64,000 bases of DNA from Streptomyces luteolifulvus (lineage in GTDB: Bacteria; Actinomycetota; Actinomycetes; Streptomycetales; Streptomycetaceae), in NCBI RefSeq assembly GCF_008806595.1, contig NZ_VZRB01000029.1, positions 1 to 64,000 of the forward strand. The letters run 5' to 3'. Below are positions 9,257 to 18,307 of the stretch, in pieces. The number at the start of each line of letters is the position of its first letter. Position 1 is the stretch's first letter. The notes beneath the pieces were generated by a model. The model was not told where the DNA came from, ran no database searches, and was given only the letters and a program-made list of their open reading frames with translations. A program made the position numbers and the translations under genes.

Positions 9257-10747
9257 TCAAAGCCCGACGATCACTGACTTCGTCTCAAGGTAATGATCGA
9301 GCACCTCGTCGCCCTTCTCCCTTCCCCATCCGCTCTGCTTGTAGCCACCGAAGGGGGTTTCTGCTGCAAAGACGTGGTAGGTGTTGACGTGCACTGTGCC
9401 TGCCTTGAGACGTTTCGCGAGGCGGTGTGCCTTGGAGATGTCGGTCGTCCATATGCCGGCAGCAAGGCCGTAGACCGTGTCGTTCGCCTGATCGGCGAGG
9501 TCGTCGATGTCCTGGAAGGGCAGAGCTGTTACGACAGGTCCGAATATCTCCTCACGAACGAGCCGGTGGTCCGTGTTCGGCCGTGCGATCACGCTGGGCT
9601 GCACGAAGAAGCCGGGGCCCTCCATGAGCTTTCCGCCGGCGAGTACCTCCCCGCCGCACTCCTGACCGAGCTCGAGATACGCGCCGACGCGGTCCTGGTG
9701 CTCCTTCGACACCAGCGGTCCCATCTGTGAATCGGGATGCAGCCCATACCCCACCTCGATGGCGGAGGCGTAGGAGGCCAGCGCCTCGACAACGCGATCG
9801 AACTGCGCTTCCTGTACGTACAGGCGAGAGCCGGCCGAGCACACCTCCCCCTGGTTGTAGAACGCGCCCAGGGCGGCGCCCTCGATGGCGGCGTCGATGT
9901 CTGCGTCGGCAAAGATGATGTTCGGCGACTTCCCGCCGAGCTCCAGCGAGACCCGCTTCAAGTTGCCGGCCGATGCGCGGACGATCGCCTTGCCGACCTC
10001 GGTCGAGCCCGTAAAAGCGATCTTGTCGATTCCGTCGTGCTGGGCGAGGTGAGCGCCGGCTGTCTCACCGAAGCCTGGCACGATGTTGACGACCCCGGCG
10101 GGGAGCCCCGCCTCCTGCAACAGCTCCCCCAGGCGAAGCGCAGACAGTGGGGTCTGTTCGGCCGGCTTCAGCACCACGGTGTTCCCGGCCGCGAGCGCCG
10201 GTGCGAGCTTCCATGCCGCCATGAGGAGGGGGACATTCCAAGGGATGATCTGTCCCACGACGCCAACAGGCTCCCGTAGGGTGTACGCGTGAAACTCCTT
10301 GCCCGGCATATAGGGAACGGACGGGGTCATTGTGGCGCCTCGTAGCCGCGTCGCCGCGCCGGCCATGTAATGGAACATGTCGGCCGCAAGGGGCACCTCG
10401 ACGCCGAGGGCGGCGCTGAAGGGCTTGCCGTTGTCGAGGCTTTCCAGCTCAGCGAATTCCTCGGCGTGCTCGGCCAATAGATCGCCTATGCGATGGATCA
10501 TTCGGCCACGCTCACTCGGCGACAGACGAGACCAGGGGCCCTCGAGAGCCCGGCGTGCGGCCGCAACGGCGCGGTTCACATCCTCTGCCGACGCTTCCGC
10601 GACCTCGGCCAGGGGCTTGGCAGTGCCTGGATCGACGGTCGTGAATGTGCGTCCGTCCGCGGCGTCGACGAACTCTCCGTCGATGAACAGCTTGGCAGGC
10701 TTGGACAGGAAAGGCGTCCGCCGGTCGGCCGCCAGCGTTTCTGACAT
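9257..10747 (-). CDS. NAD(P)-dependent aldehyde dehydrogenase
   Basis: A 496-residue ALDH superfamily enzyme oxidising an aldehyde to the acid. The active-site glutamate is in LELGGKSPN, the nucleophilic cysteine in NQGEVCSAG, the cofactor loop reads FTGSTEVGK, and the oxyanion asparagine is in PWNVP. The C-terminal FGGYKQSGWGRE is typical of phenylacetaldehyde and betaine-aldehyde dehydrogenases. It lies 10 bases downstream of the GAF regulator on the same strand, so it is probably co-transcribed with it. The context suggests it removes an aldehyde formed by the neighbouring catabolic enzymes. Confidence 0.9.
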   Translation of the reverse strand: MSETLAADRRTPFLSKPAKLFIDGEFVDAADGRTFTTVDPGTAKPLAEVAEASAEDVNRAVAAARRALEGPWSRLSPSERGRMIHRIGDLLAEHAEEFAELESLDNGKPFSAALGVEVPLAADMFHYMAGAATRLRGATMTPSVPYMPGKEFHAYTLREPVGVVGQIIPWNVPLLMAAWKLAPALAAGNTVVLKPAEQTPLSALRLGELLQEAGLPAGVVNIVPGFGETAGAHLAQHDGIDKIAFTGSTEVGKAIVRASAGNLKRVSLELGGKSPNIIFADADIDAAIEGAALGAFYNQGEVCSAGSRLYVQEAQFDRVVEALASYASAIEVGYGLHPDSQMGPLVSKEHQDRVGAYLELGQECGGEVLAGGKLMEGPGFFVQPSVIARPNTDHRLVREEIFGPVVTALPFQDIDDLADQANDTVYGLAAGIWTTDISKAHRLAKRLKAGTVHVNTYHVFAAETPFGGYKQSGWGREKGDEVLDHYLETKSVIVGL

Positions 10748-10757
10748 CCTCTACTCC

Positions 10758-12062
10758 TTACCACGGCACTAGGTTGCCGTCTCGGGCGCCGAGCGTAGGT
10801 CCGAGATGTTGGCGAAGTGTTGGCGCCGGGGACGCCGAGGCCGCAAGCCGCCCGAGCAGCAGGGAAAGACGCGGATCATGCTGCGGAGTGTGCTCTATCG
10901 CAGTGCGGAGGACCTCGTCATCCCAGGGAAAGATCTCGGCATAACGCAGGGCACCGCTGGCACAACCCGTGAGGAGCAGGCGGTTTCGAAGAGAGACGCA
11001 CACATGAGTACATATCTCCTGGAGGTAGGGCGAGGCCGACCCGGGCAGTGGCTCTCCACGGAGCAGATCCAGGACCTGATGCGTTTCACCTGCCGCGAGA
11101 TGCCCAAGGGCTCGGGACAGGTCGAGATCGACCTTCGCGTTCAACCGGTAGGGCCGGCTGAGCAGCACGTCGCCTCCCAGGAGGGATCGCAGCTTCGACA
11201 ACTCGACCCGCAACGTCGTGGCGGCAACGCGCCGGTCGCCGTACAGGTGACTGTGCAACTGATCGAAGGAGACACCGCCGGGCGTCATCGCGAGAATGGC
11301 AACGATCTCGATTTGCCGCGGGGAAAGGGGTACAGGCGCTCCTCGCAGAGCCACCTGTGCAGGGCCCAGCAGGCGTATGACCAGTTGCGGCCGCTCACCG
11401 GAGCCTGAGTACCCCAGTCCTGCCTGAGCCTCCTCGACCATGAGGGCGACGCTTCGCGCAAGCGCGGCACCCATGGGTGCGTAGTGATCCCACGGGGCGG
11501 CGATGTTCACCACCCCGCTCAGGGCACCAGTGCCCCCTGCGCGTATGGGTACTGCCCAGCAGGTCCAGTCATGGAGCGTTTGGGCGGCATGCTGGCTTGC
11601 GCACACTTGGGCGGGACGCCCCGTGCGGAGCGTGATACTCAAGGCGTTCGTGCCCATTACATGCTCGGCCCAGGTGCTCTGAGGCACCGCGTTCACACGC
11701 TCGGCCCGTCTGAGCATGTCCCGGCCGGCTGAGGTATGGACCAGCGCACCTGCCGTGTCTGCGATTGCGATCAGGTAGCCGGACTCCACGGAGAGCGCCC
11801 GCATGTGCGGTTCCAAGTGACGTGCAGCGCTACGCAGGGGGAAGTCCGCTTCGTTCGCGGCCAGTCGATGCGCCGCGGCGACCGTTGTCAGCGGTGCGGT
11901 GAGCTCTCTGGTACGGACCCAGCTGTCGCGGATGTCTTGTGGCAGCGATGGCGCCGCCTCGCCACCTGACTCGAAGAACGCCGCCCAGTGCAAGGCCCAC
12001 GTGTCGCGCAGCGCGCGCAACTCCCTGGCTGGGGGCACCGCCCGTTCCATCGATGGACCCAT
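10758..12062 (-). CDS. GAF-domain regulator with winged-helix C-terminus
   Basis: A 434-residue regulator. Residues about 60-215 form an AcoR-like GAF sensor (the HVMGTNALS and WTCWAVPI segments are characteristic). Residues about 228-310 form a winged helix of the OmpR/SARP type (LLGPAQVALRG, LSPRQIEIVAIL, TLRVELSKLRSLLGG). There is no AAA+ domain, so it is not a sigma-54 activator; this architecture recurs beside aldehyde dehydrogenase genes in actinobacteria. The start at 12062 follows AAGGAGA. An IclR-type palindrome lies 33 bases upstream, and the ALDH gene follows 10 bases downstream. Confidence 0.75.
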   Translation of the reverse strand: MGPSMERAVPPARELRALRDTWALHWAAFFESGGEAAPSLPQDIRDSWVRTRELTAPLTTVAAAHRLAANEADFPLRSAARHLEPHMRALSVESGYLIAIADTAGALVHTSAGRDMLRRAERVNAVPQSTWAEHVMGTNALSITLRTGRPAQVCASQHAAQTLHDWTCWAVPIRAGGTGALSGVVNIAAPWDHYAPMGAALARSVALMVEEAQAGLGYSGSGERPQLVIRLLGPAQVALRGAPVPLSPRQIEIVAILAMTPGGVSFDQLHSHLYGDRRVAATTLRVELSKLRSLLGGDVLLSRPYRLNAKVDLDLSRALGHLAAGETHQVLDLLRGEPLPGSASPYLQEICTHVCVSLRNRLLLTGCASGALRYAEIFPWDDEVLRTAIEHTPQHDPRLSLLLGRLAASASPAPTLRQHLGPTLGARDGNLVPW

Positions 12063-12094
12063 GGCCGTTCTCCTTGCTGTCCGGGGAGGCTGGG

Positions 12095-12109
12095 TTTCAT
12101 TATTTGAAA
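12095..12109. promoter_or_regulatory. Operator-like palindrome before the GAF regulator
   Basis: TTTCATTATTTGAAA is a near-perfect 7+1+7 palindrome similar to the sites at 8021 and 8386. It ties the ALDH operon to the iclR regulon. The AT-rich sequence just beyond it (to about 12122) may hold the promoter. Confidence 0.55.
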
Positions 12110-12725
12110 TTCATTGCGAATATTGACATGCGTGTGCAGCGACCATACGCTGATAGCGGTGTGGTGCAAACCATGTCTCGCCAATCCAGGGGAATTCGGG
12201 TCTTGGAGCCGCGTCGACACGCCGGCCGCGCGCTGCGGCGTCGCTCGGAGACCCGGAGGCCGCCGCGCAAGAAAGCCACGGGACCATGCTGGACACAACC
12301 ATGACGACGTTGCTCGTCGCGTCACGCGGCGGCAACGTGGGCTACTGCGAAGTGAGCCCAACCCTGGTCGCGGTGGGTCTGGACAAGCCCGTGGACTCCG
12401 TCGGCTGCGACACGACAGAGCACGTGCCGCTGAGCCTGAATGTCAGACGCAGCACGGACGAGCGGGTGATCGGGCTGAAGATCAAAAGCACGGGTGTCGT
12501 CGCATGGATGCCAGCGATGACGTTGACCCAGGGCCGCCCCGAGACGCGGCGGGGACCCGCTCATCGCTGCGGCAGGCACGGGCGCCGTCAACCGTTCGGC
12601 CTCGTCGTGGACCGCGCCATCCGAACCATTCGCAAGCCTCACCTTCCACGCGACCGCAGGCCCGGCTCGGGGCCCATGGACGTACCGCAGGAGAAGGACG
12701 CTCTCCACGCAGAAAGAAGTGCACC
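12110..12725. other. Long leader or decayed region before the hydrolase
   Basis: About 600 bases. Several frames are open on both strands, but none has a recognisable product or a good ribosome-binding site. It may hold a decayed gene or a long 5' leader of the alpha/beta hydrolase. Confidence 0.35.
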
Positions 12726-13544
12726 ATGAAAACTGCTGACACGATCCGGGTGGCAGGAACGTCCCTCCACGTGGATGACACTGGTGAGGAGTCGCTGGAG
12801 CCGGTCGTCTGTCTCCATTCGCTCTTCCTGGACAACCGGATGTTCGACAGCTTCGTCGAAGAGGCGACAGGCGCCTTTCGGCTGATCCGCCCGGACTTCC
12901 GCGGCCAGGGCCGAAGCGCCGGGACCGACCGCGACGTGGTCACGATGGAGCAGTGCGCCGGTGACATCGCGGCTCTTCTGGATCAATTGGAAGTTTCCCG
13001 GGCCCAGGTGCTGGTCTCCTCCATGGGCGGAGACGTCGGGGTGCGCCTTGCCGCATACCGTCCTGACCTCGTGAAGTCGATGATCTTCCTTGGTTCCTCA
13101 GCACGGTCCGAACCGGCCGACAAGGTCGACGCTTACATGACGTGGATCGACGACGTTGTCCAGAACGGCTTCACGGGAGAACGGCTCGAGTTCGTGGTGC
13201 ATGTCATGTTCGGAGAGTCGACGCGTGCCTCAAGCCGTATGAAGGAGACGGTCGCGCTCTGGACGGATCGCCTGGCCCAGCTTCCACCCAGCCTGAGGCC
13301 TGCCATGGCCGGTGTTGCTTTGCGCGGGGATGCCACAGGCCTGCTGCCTGAGGTGCGAGTACCGACGTTGGTCATCAGTGGTGAGGAGTGTCCGGTGCGA
13401 CCGCCGGAGTGGGCTGAGGAGTTCGCGAGTGGACTTCCCGCCTCGGAATTGATGATGGTACCCGGCGTCGGTCACAGCCCTCTGCTGGAACGACCGGACC
13501 TCGTGATCCCGAAGGTACTGGAATTCCTCCAGGCACAGCGCTGA
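12726..13544 (+). CDS. Alpha/beta hydrolase
   Basis: A 272-residue alpha/beta-hydrolase-fold enzyme. The nucleophile elbow is VSSMGGD (Ser followed by Met-Gly-Gly), the oxyanion strand is VVCLHSLFLDNRMFD, and the catalytic histidine is in GVGHSPLLERP. The acid position reads VISGEECPVRPP, so Glu may replace the usual Asp. The substrate could be an ester, an enol-lactone or a C-C bond; similarity to enol-lactone hydrolases is only at fold level. ATG 12726 is preceded by a weak AGAAAGAAG. It stands about 200 bases before the phosphotriesterase-like gene and may be transcribed with it. Confidence 0.8.
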   Translation: MKTADTIRVAGTSLHVDDTGEESLEPVVCLHSLFLDNRMFDSFVEEATGAFRLIRPDFRGQGRSAGTDRDVVTMEQCAGDIAALLDQLEVSRAQVLVSSMGGDVGVRLAAYRPDLVKSMIFLGSSARSEPADKVDAYMTWIDDVVQNGFTGERLEFVVHVMFGESTRASSRMKETVALWTDRLAQLPPSLRPAMAGVALRGDATGLLPEVRVPTLVISGEECPVRPPEWAEEFASGLPASELMMVPGVGHSPLLERPDLVIPKVLEFLQAQR

Positions 13545-13741
13545 GTCGATTTCCGCGCCGCACCTTGGTGGTTGCACTTTGGACGCCGAATCGGGCAGCG
13601 CGTACGGTCACGTTCGGCAGCCATTGGTGGTGAGGCACCGGGAAGCTGTAACCGACCCGGGCCCGCAAAGGGACGAGCGGCCTCAGGTCGACCTGGTTCA
13701 CCGCTAGGTCCCGAGAGAGACGAACCAGAAAGGTGACCTCC

Positions 13742-14707
13742 ATGACGAAAGAGATCCACACTGCCGGCGGTCCAATAAGACCGGAAGATCTTGGCAGGAC
13801 ACTCGTTCACGAGCACGTCTTCGTGCTCGGCGAGGAATACCGCAACAACTACCAGACGGATTGGGACGAGGAACAGAAGGTCAGAGAAGCAGTCCGAGAG
13901 CTGAGCGAGCTCAAGAGCCTGGGGATCGACACAATCCTCGACCCGACGGTTCTCGGCCTGGGCCGCTATGTCCCGCGCATCCAGCGAATCGCGGAACAGA
14001 TCGACCTCAACATCGTCGTGGCAACCGGGCTTTACACGTTCAACGACGTACCGCACCAGTTCCACTACCAGGGACCAGGCCTCATGTTCGACAGGCCCGA
14101 GCTCCTGACCGAACTCTTCGTCAAGGACATCACCTCCGGTATCGCCGACACGGGCGTCCGCGCCGCATTCCTCAAGTGCGCCATAGACGAGCCGGGGCTG
14201 ACACCGGGAGTCGAACGCGCTATGCGTGCGGTGGCGCAGGCAAGCGTCGCGACCGGAGCCCCGATCACCGTGCACACGCACGCGGCAACCCAAACCGGCC
14301 TGGTGGCGCAAGCCGTGCTGGAGAAGGAAGGTGTCGACCTGTCGAAGGTGATCGTCGGTCACTCCGGGGATTCCGACGACCTCGACTACCTCACCCGGCT
14401 GGCGGAACGCGGTTCCCTGCTGGGCATGGACCGGTTCGGCCTCGACCCGTTCCTGCCCTTCGCCAAACGCGTCGACGTCATCGTCGAACTCGTGCGTCGC
14501 GGCTTCGTCGAAAACATCGTGATCTCCCACGATGCCTCCTGCTTCATCGACTTCTGCGATCCCACAGCCAAACGGGAAATGCTGCCCAACTGGAACTACC
14601 GCCACATCAGCGAAGACGTCATTCCCGCCCTCCTGGAACGAGGACTGAGCGAACACGACATCAACACCATCCTCGTCACGAACCCCAGGCGCTACCTGGC
14701 CGGCTGA
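13742..14707 (+). CDS. Phosphotriesterase-family metal hydrolase (lactonase-like)
   Basis: A 321-residue amidohydrolase-superfamily protein. All expected metal ligands are visible: the HxH pair in VHEHVF, a candidate carbamylated lysine in FLKCAID, histidines in TVHTHA and IVGHSGD, and the aspartate in ISHDASC. The family hydrolyses lactones or phosphotriesters at a binuclear metal centre; most bacterial members are lactonases. The start at 13742 follows AAAGGTG. With the preceding alpha/beta hydrolase it suggests opening of a lactone or ester in the catabolic route. Confidence 0.85.
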   Translation: MTKEIHTAGGPIRPEDLGRTLVHEHVFVLGEEYRNNYQTDWDEEQKVREAVRELSELKSLGIDTILDPTVLGLGRYVPRIQRIAEQIDLNIVVATGLYTFNDVPHQFHYQGPGLMFDRPELLTELFVKDITSGIADTGVRAAFLKCAIDEPGLTPGVERAMRAVAQASVATGAPITVHTHAATQTGLVAQAVLEKEGVDLSKVIVGHSGDSDDLDYLTRLAERGSLLGMDRFGLDPFLPFAKRVDVIVELVRRGFVENIVISHDASCFIDFCDPTAKREMLPNWNYRHISEDVIPALLERGLSEHDINTILVTNPRRYLAG

Positions 14708-14884
14708 GCGAGCCTCAGGCACTCAGCTTGCGGGTGCGTAAGGAACGGTCCGGACAACGTCGTCCTCGTCGGCTCTCACCTCCGCACTCGCTTGTGCTTA
14801 CGGGGCACCTGGCACCTCAAACTCAGCGCGCCGGCCGCAGGCACGCTGTGGAAACGCCCCAATCACAGAACGGACGGCCAGACC

Positions 14885-15403
14885 ATGCTTGTTGCCCATC
14901 CCGACCTCGGAGGTCGCACGGATCCTGTGCCGATCACCTCCTGGCCGCTCAGCCATGAGGCTCTCTCGGCCGCCCAGGCGCGGCGACTTGCGGCCGGACA
15001 GCTGATCGACTGGGGACTGTCCAGTCTGATCGACACTGCGCAACTACTGATCAGCGAGGCGGTCACCAACGCCATTCGTCACGCGCCAGGCCCGATTCGG
15101 CTCAGTCTCCGTAAGTACGCCACCGTTCTGCGGTGTGACGTCGAGGACGCCAGCGCACAGACGCCACAGCGCAGCGTGGCCGGAGACGAGGACGAGGGCG
15201 GCCGTGGTCTGGCATTGCTCGACGCGCTCGCCGACTCCTGGGGAAGCTACCAGACCCCAGGCGGCAAGAGCGTCTGGTTTGAGCTTCCGCTGGCCCCGCA
15301 CGCCCCGGCGGAAGCGGAACGCCGACGGACACGCCGAGGGTTCACGGTGCATGCTCGCGAGCAGGCAGGGGCCGCATATCGCCGATCTCGCGGGTGTTGC
15401 TGA
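14885..15403 (+). CDS. RsbW-like ATP-binding protein (anti-sigma kinase type)
   Basis: A 172-residue HATPase_c protein of the type abundant in Streptomyces. The N box is ISEAVTNAIRHA, the G1 box VEDAS, and the G2 box GRGLALLDALADSWG. Such proteins are stand-alone anti-sigma or regulatory kinases, whose partners usually lie elsewhere. The Arg-rich tail after residue 145 looks non-conserved. ATG 14885 was chosen because it gives the usual N-terminal length. No sigma or anti-anti-sigma gene is adjacent. Confidence 0.7.
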   Translation: MLVAHPDLGGRTDPVPITSWPLSHEALSAAQARRLAAGQLIDWGLSSLIDTAQLLISEAVTNAIRHAPGPIRLSLRKYATVLRCDVEDASAQTPQRSVAGDEDEGGRGLALLDALADSWGSYQTPGGKSVWFELPLAPHAPAEAERRRTRRGFTVHAREQAGAAYRRSRGCC

Positions 15404-15999
15404 AGTCGTCCACGCGGAAGGGACAGGCACCATGTAGTGCTGCCAAGGGCCTCATACGGCGAGTGCGACAAGTATCGCCGTCAGACCACAAGCGACTGCC
15501 ACACGCGCGACTTCAGCTGTCTGCATCGGGCGGTCGCGAAGTCTCAGCGCCGAAAAGTCGCGACGGCTGGCTCGACCGGCCACGAGACGGCAGTTCTTGA
15601 GAGCAGTGGTGGCATGAGCAGTCACGGAATTGGTGTGGTGCGTATGCAGGCCCGCGGCCTGGTTTCCGTCAGGGCCAAGCGGACCTGGTCGCCGTAGTGC
15701 CTGTCGGCCCCCGGTGGCACCGTGGTTCGGTCGACCATGCAGTTGCGTGCCAGCATGCGCGATCAGCATCTTGAGGCTGACGCCTTCGACTCGTTGTGCA
15801 CTGTCGCACCGAGCGCGGAACAGAGTTGGAAAGATTCGGGAACTAATGGGTGGTCACCACAAGGTTCCCAGGTCACGACGGAGTGCGTTCTTCCATGCCA
15901 GCGGCCACTCCCTGCAGTTCATGGGTAGCGCAGGTGACCGAAAAGCGCCTCGGTTCTGTACACGGCCCCACGGGGCCCCTCATAAAGGAGACAATCATC
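15404..15999. other. Intergenic region before the Rid-family gene
   Basis: Nearly 600 bases without a supported gene. A minus-strand frame (15452-15769) ends in a hydrophobic stretch but has no recognisable start or homologous motif. It may be a decayed locus plus the promoter of the gene at 16000. Confidence 0.35.
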
Positions 16000-16407
16000 A
16001 TGGCCATCACTCTGGTGAACCCGGCAGGACTGCCGAAGATCGATGTGTACCGGCAGGTCTCGGTTGGGACTGGCTCGAAGCTGGTCTTCATCGCAGGGCA
16101 GGTCGCCTTCGATGCCGACGGAGCCACTGTCGGCGAAGGCGATCTCGCCGCACAGGTTGAGCAGAGTTACCTCAACATCGGCACCGCCCTGGCCGAGGTC
16201 GGTGCCTCCTTCGAGGACGTGGCCAAGCTGACCGTCTACGTCGTCGACTGGACTCCTGAAAAGATGCCCCTGTTCCTCGAGGGAGTCGCCCGGGCTTCCA
16301 CGAAGCTCGGGGTCACCCCGCTCGCTCCTGGCACACTGATCGGCGTCGCAGCGCTGGCCTCGCCCGACTATCTGGTCGAAGTGGAAGCCGCCGCGATCAT
16401 CAACTGA
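16000..16407 (+). CDS. Rid family (YjgF/UK114) protein lacking the RidA arginine
   Basis: A 135-residue Rid protein with the hallmark VFIAGQVAFDADG and VAKLTVYVVD segments and the closing VEVEAAAI. Active RidA deaminates reactive enamines/imines using an arginine near the C-terminus, at the PAR position. Here the aligned stretch is APGTLIGVA, with no arginine, as in the non-archetypal Rid subgroups found in catabolic operons. A different catalytic or binding role is therefore likely. The start at 16000 has a strong AAAGGAG nine bases upstream. Confidence 0.82.
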   Translation: MAITLVNPAGLPKIDVYRQVSVGTGSKLVFIAGQVAFDADGATVGEGDLAAQVEQSYLNIGTALAEVGASFEDVAKLTVYVVDWTPEKMPLFLEGVARASTKLGVTPLAPGTLIGVAALASPDYLVEVEAAAIIN

Positions 16408-16820
16408 ACAGATACTCTCCCCGCGCTGGCCGCCGACGCGGGCCGACAACTGCACCCAGTCAGCTGTGTGCATCGTGAAGTTGCTGGTCGATGGTCTGGT
16501 GTGCGTGGGCTTCGGCCGTGTCCTGCGCTCGGGCGACCCACAGGGCCTGCGCCAGGAGGTGTGAGCACTGTTGACGGTCCATCAATTCATGCGCATGGCG
16601 ATGCTGGACGCCACCAACGCCGTGCCCGGATGCAACCCCGGCCGGGCCTGCTTAACCGCGGCCCCGGCCGCCGTGCTGCAGCATCACCCGTGCTGCCGCC
16701 ATCGTGCCCGCCGTCGGCAGCGAGCCGACCGCCCCGATCACTGCAGCGGTCACAGGCGCTCGGCTGCTGCCGCGCCGACCACGGATCAGCAAAACGCGGC
16801 TGCCGCCACCCGAGACACGC
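16408..16820. other. Intergenic region, no gene recognised
   Basis: About 410 bases between the Rid gene and the convergent M1 peptidase. Open frames here show no recognisable domains. A small GC-rich inverted repeat just after the Rid stop may serve as terminator, but it is weak. Confidence 0.35.
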
Positions 16821-18260
16821 TCAGTGCGGCGGGTCGACGGTCGGGGCGAGTGCTGCGAGGGGGCCCGGGAAGAGGTACTCCTTCGGCGGGGCAGTGGTGC
16901 CGTGCGCCCATGCCGCGAAGAAGCCGTTGAGGTCGTTGCCGGAGATTTCCTCGGCGAGCGTCTCGAACTGTGGCCAGGACGCGTTGCCGTAGCGATGGTC
17001 GCGTTGCCAGCGCCTGAGCGTGGCGAAGAAGGCCGGGTCGCCGACCGTGCGGCGCAGGGCGTGCAGCATCATGGAGCCCTTGCTGTAGAGGGCACTGTCC
17101 AGTTCGCGGCCCTGGCCGGGGTCGTACAGCCTGGTCGTCCAGAAGTCGGGGTCGGCCGTGCTCTCCTCGACCATGGCGCGGTAGAAGCCGTTGTCCAGGT
17201 CGTCTCCGAACTTCTCGTACCACAGCTGGACGGCGTACTGGGCGAAGCACTCGGCCAGGCAGCCATCGCGCCAGTCGGAGAGGGAGACGCTGTTGCCGAA
17301 CCACTGGTGGGCGTTCTCGTGGACCATGGAGACGTCGAAGAACTTCCTGTGATACGTCGGGCGGCTCTGTGTCTCCAGGGCGAGGGGGCCGCTGCCGTCG
17401 TCGCCGGCGATGACGATCCCCCCGGCCGAGGAGAAGGGGTACGGGCCGAACTTCGAGGCCAGGAAGTCGATGACTTCCGGCAGCAGCGCCTCCGCCTCCG
17501 GGTCGATGTCGGCCCCGGGGCTGTAGGCGTGAACGACGGGGGTGCCGTCGGAGAGTTCCGAGGTGCGCACCGTGAACCTGTCGATGGCCATGGTGCTGAG
17601 GAACGTGGCCATGGGTCGGTCCTCGTACCAGCGGAAGGTGGTCGTGCCCCGGCCGGTGGTGGTGGCGCCCGGCCTCCCGTTGCCGACCACCGTCCAGCCG
17701 GTCGGGACCGTGGCCGTGAGCCGGAAGGTCGCCTTGTCCGAGGGGTGGTCGTTGGCCGGGTACCAGGCCGTGGCGGAGTGCGGCTCGCCCGTCACGTTCG
17801 CGCCGCCGTCGGTGAGGGTGTGCCAGCCCTCGCCGACCGGTTCACCGGAGTAGCGGACACGTACGGAGAAGCGCACGTTCTTCGCGAGCGGCCGGGCGGG
17901 AGTGATGACGAGTTCGTGCTTGCCCTCGCGGGTTACGGCGCGGGCGGGCGTGCCGTCGACGGTGACGGATGTGACCTGGAAGCCCTCCAGGTCGAGGTGC
18001 AACCGGTCCAGGCCCTGGGTGGCGACGGCCTGCATGGTGGTGTCGCCCTCCAGGTGGCGGGGGCGGGCCGGGTCGTAGTTCACGCGCACGTCGTAGTGGG
18101 TGACGTCGTAGCCGAAGTTCCCGTCGTCGGGATAGTACGGGTCACCGGCGCCGGAGCCGCCAGAGGCGGCGGAGGCGGGCAGGGTGGTGAGCACGATGCC
18201 GACGGCCACGGCTGTGGCGACGGCGGTGATGCGGCGGTGCTGTTTCCGGCGGGCGGGCAT
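16821..18260 (-). CDS. Secreted M1-family metallopeptidase
   Basis: A 479-residue zinc aminopeptidase-like protein. A classical signal peptide (Arg-rich n-region, hydrophobic core, PASA-A cleavage) spans residues 1-31. The substrate-anchor segment reads LALETQSRP. The zinc site is HENAHQWFGN with the third ligand Glu in CLAECFAQY. It is shorter than PepN and ends after the catalytic domain, as do many Streptomyces secreted M1 enzymes. ATG 18260 has AAGGAG seven bases upstream. An alternative start at 18311 overlaps the upstream stop but would spoil the signal peptide. It forms a two-gene unit with the M28 peptidase. Confidence 0.88.
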   Translation of the reverse strand: MPARRKQHRRITAVATAVAVGIVLTTLPASAASGGSGAGDPYYPDDGNFGYDVTHYDVRVNYDPARPRHLEGDTTMQAVATQGLDRLHLDLEGFQVTSVTVDGTPARAVTREGKHELVITPARPLAKNVRFSVRVRYSGEPVGEGWHTLTDGGANVTGEPHSATAWYPANDHPSDKATFRLTATVPTGWTVVGNGRPGATTTGRGTTTFRWYEDRPMATFLSTMAIDRFTVRTSELSDGTPVVHAYSPGADIDPEAEALLPEVIDFLASKFGPYPFSSAGGIVIAGDDGSGPLALETQSRPTYHRKFFDVSMVHENAHQWFGNSVSLSDWRDGCLAECFAQYAVQLWYEKFGDDLDNGFYRAMVEESTADPDFWTTRLYDPGQGRELDSALYSKGSMMLHALRRTVGDPAFFATLRRWQRDHRYGNASWPQFETLAEEISGNDLNGFFAAWAHGTTAPPKEYLFPGPLAALAPTVDPPH

Positions 18261-18307
18261 GCGTCTGCTCCTTGAAGAGGCGTTCGGGGGTGGGCCGGCG
18301 GGGGGAG

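Noticed and set aside
12286..12729. Plus-strand frame of 147 codons before the alpha/beta hydrolase
   Set aside because: It overlaps the hydrolase start in another frame, lacks a ribosome site and has no recognisable motif.
16704..18275. Long plus-strand open frame of over 500 codons
   Set aside because: It is antisense to the M1 peptidase, which has complete zinc-site motifs and a signal peptide. Long antisense frames are normal at this GC content.
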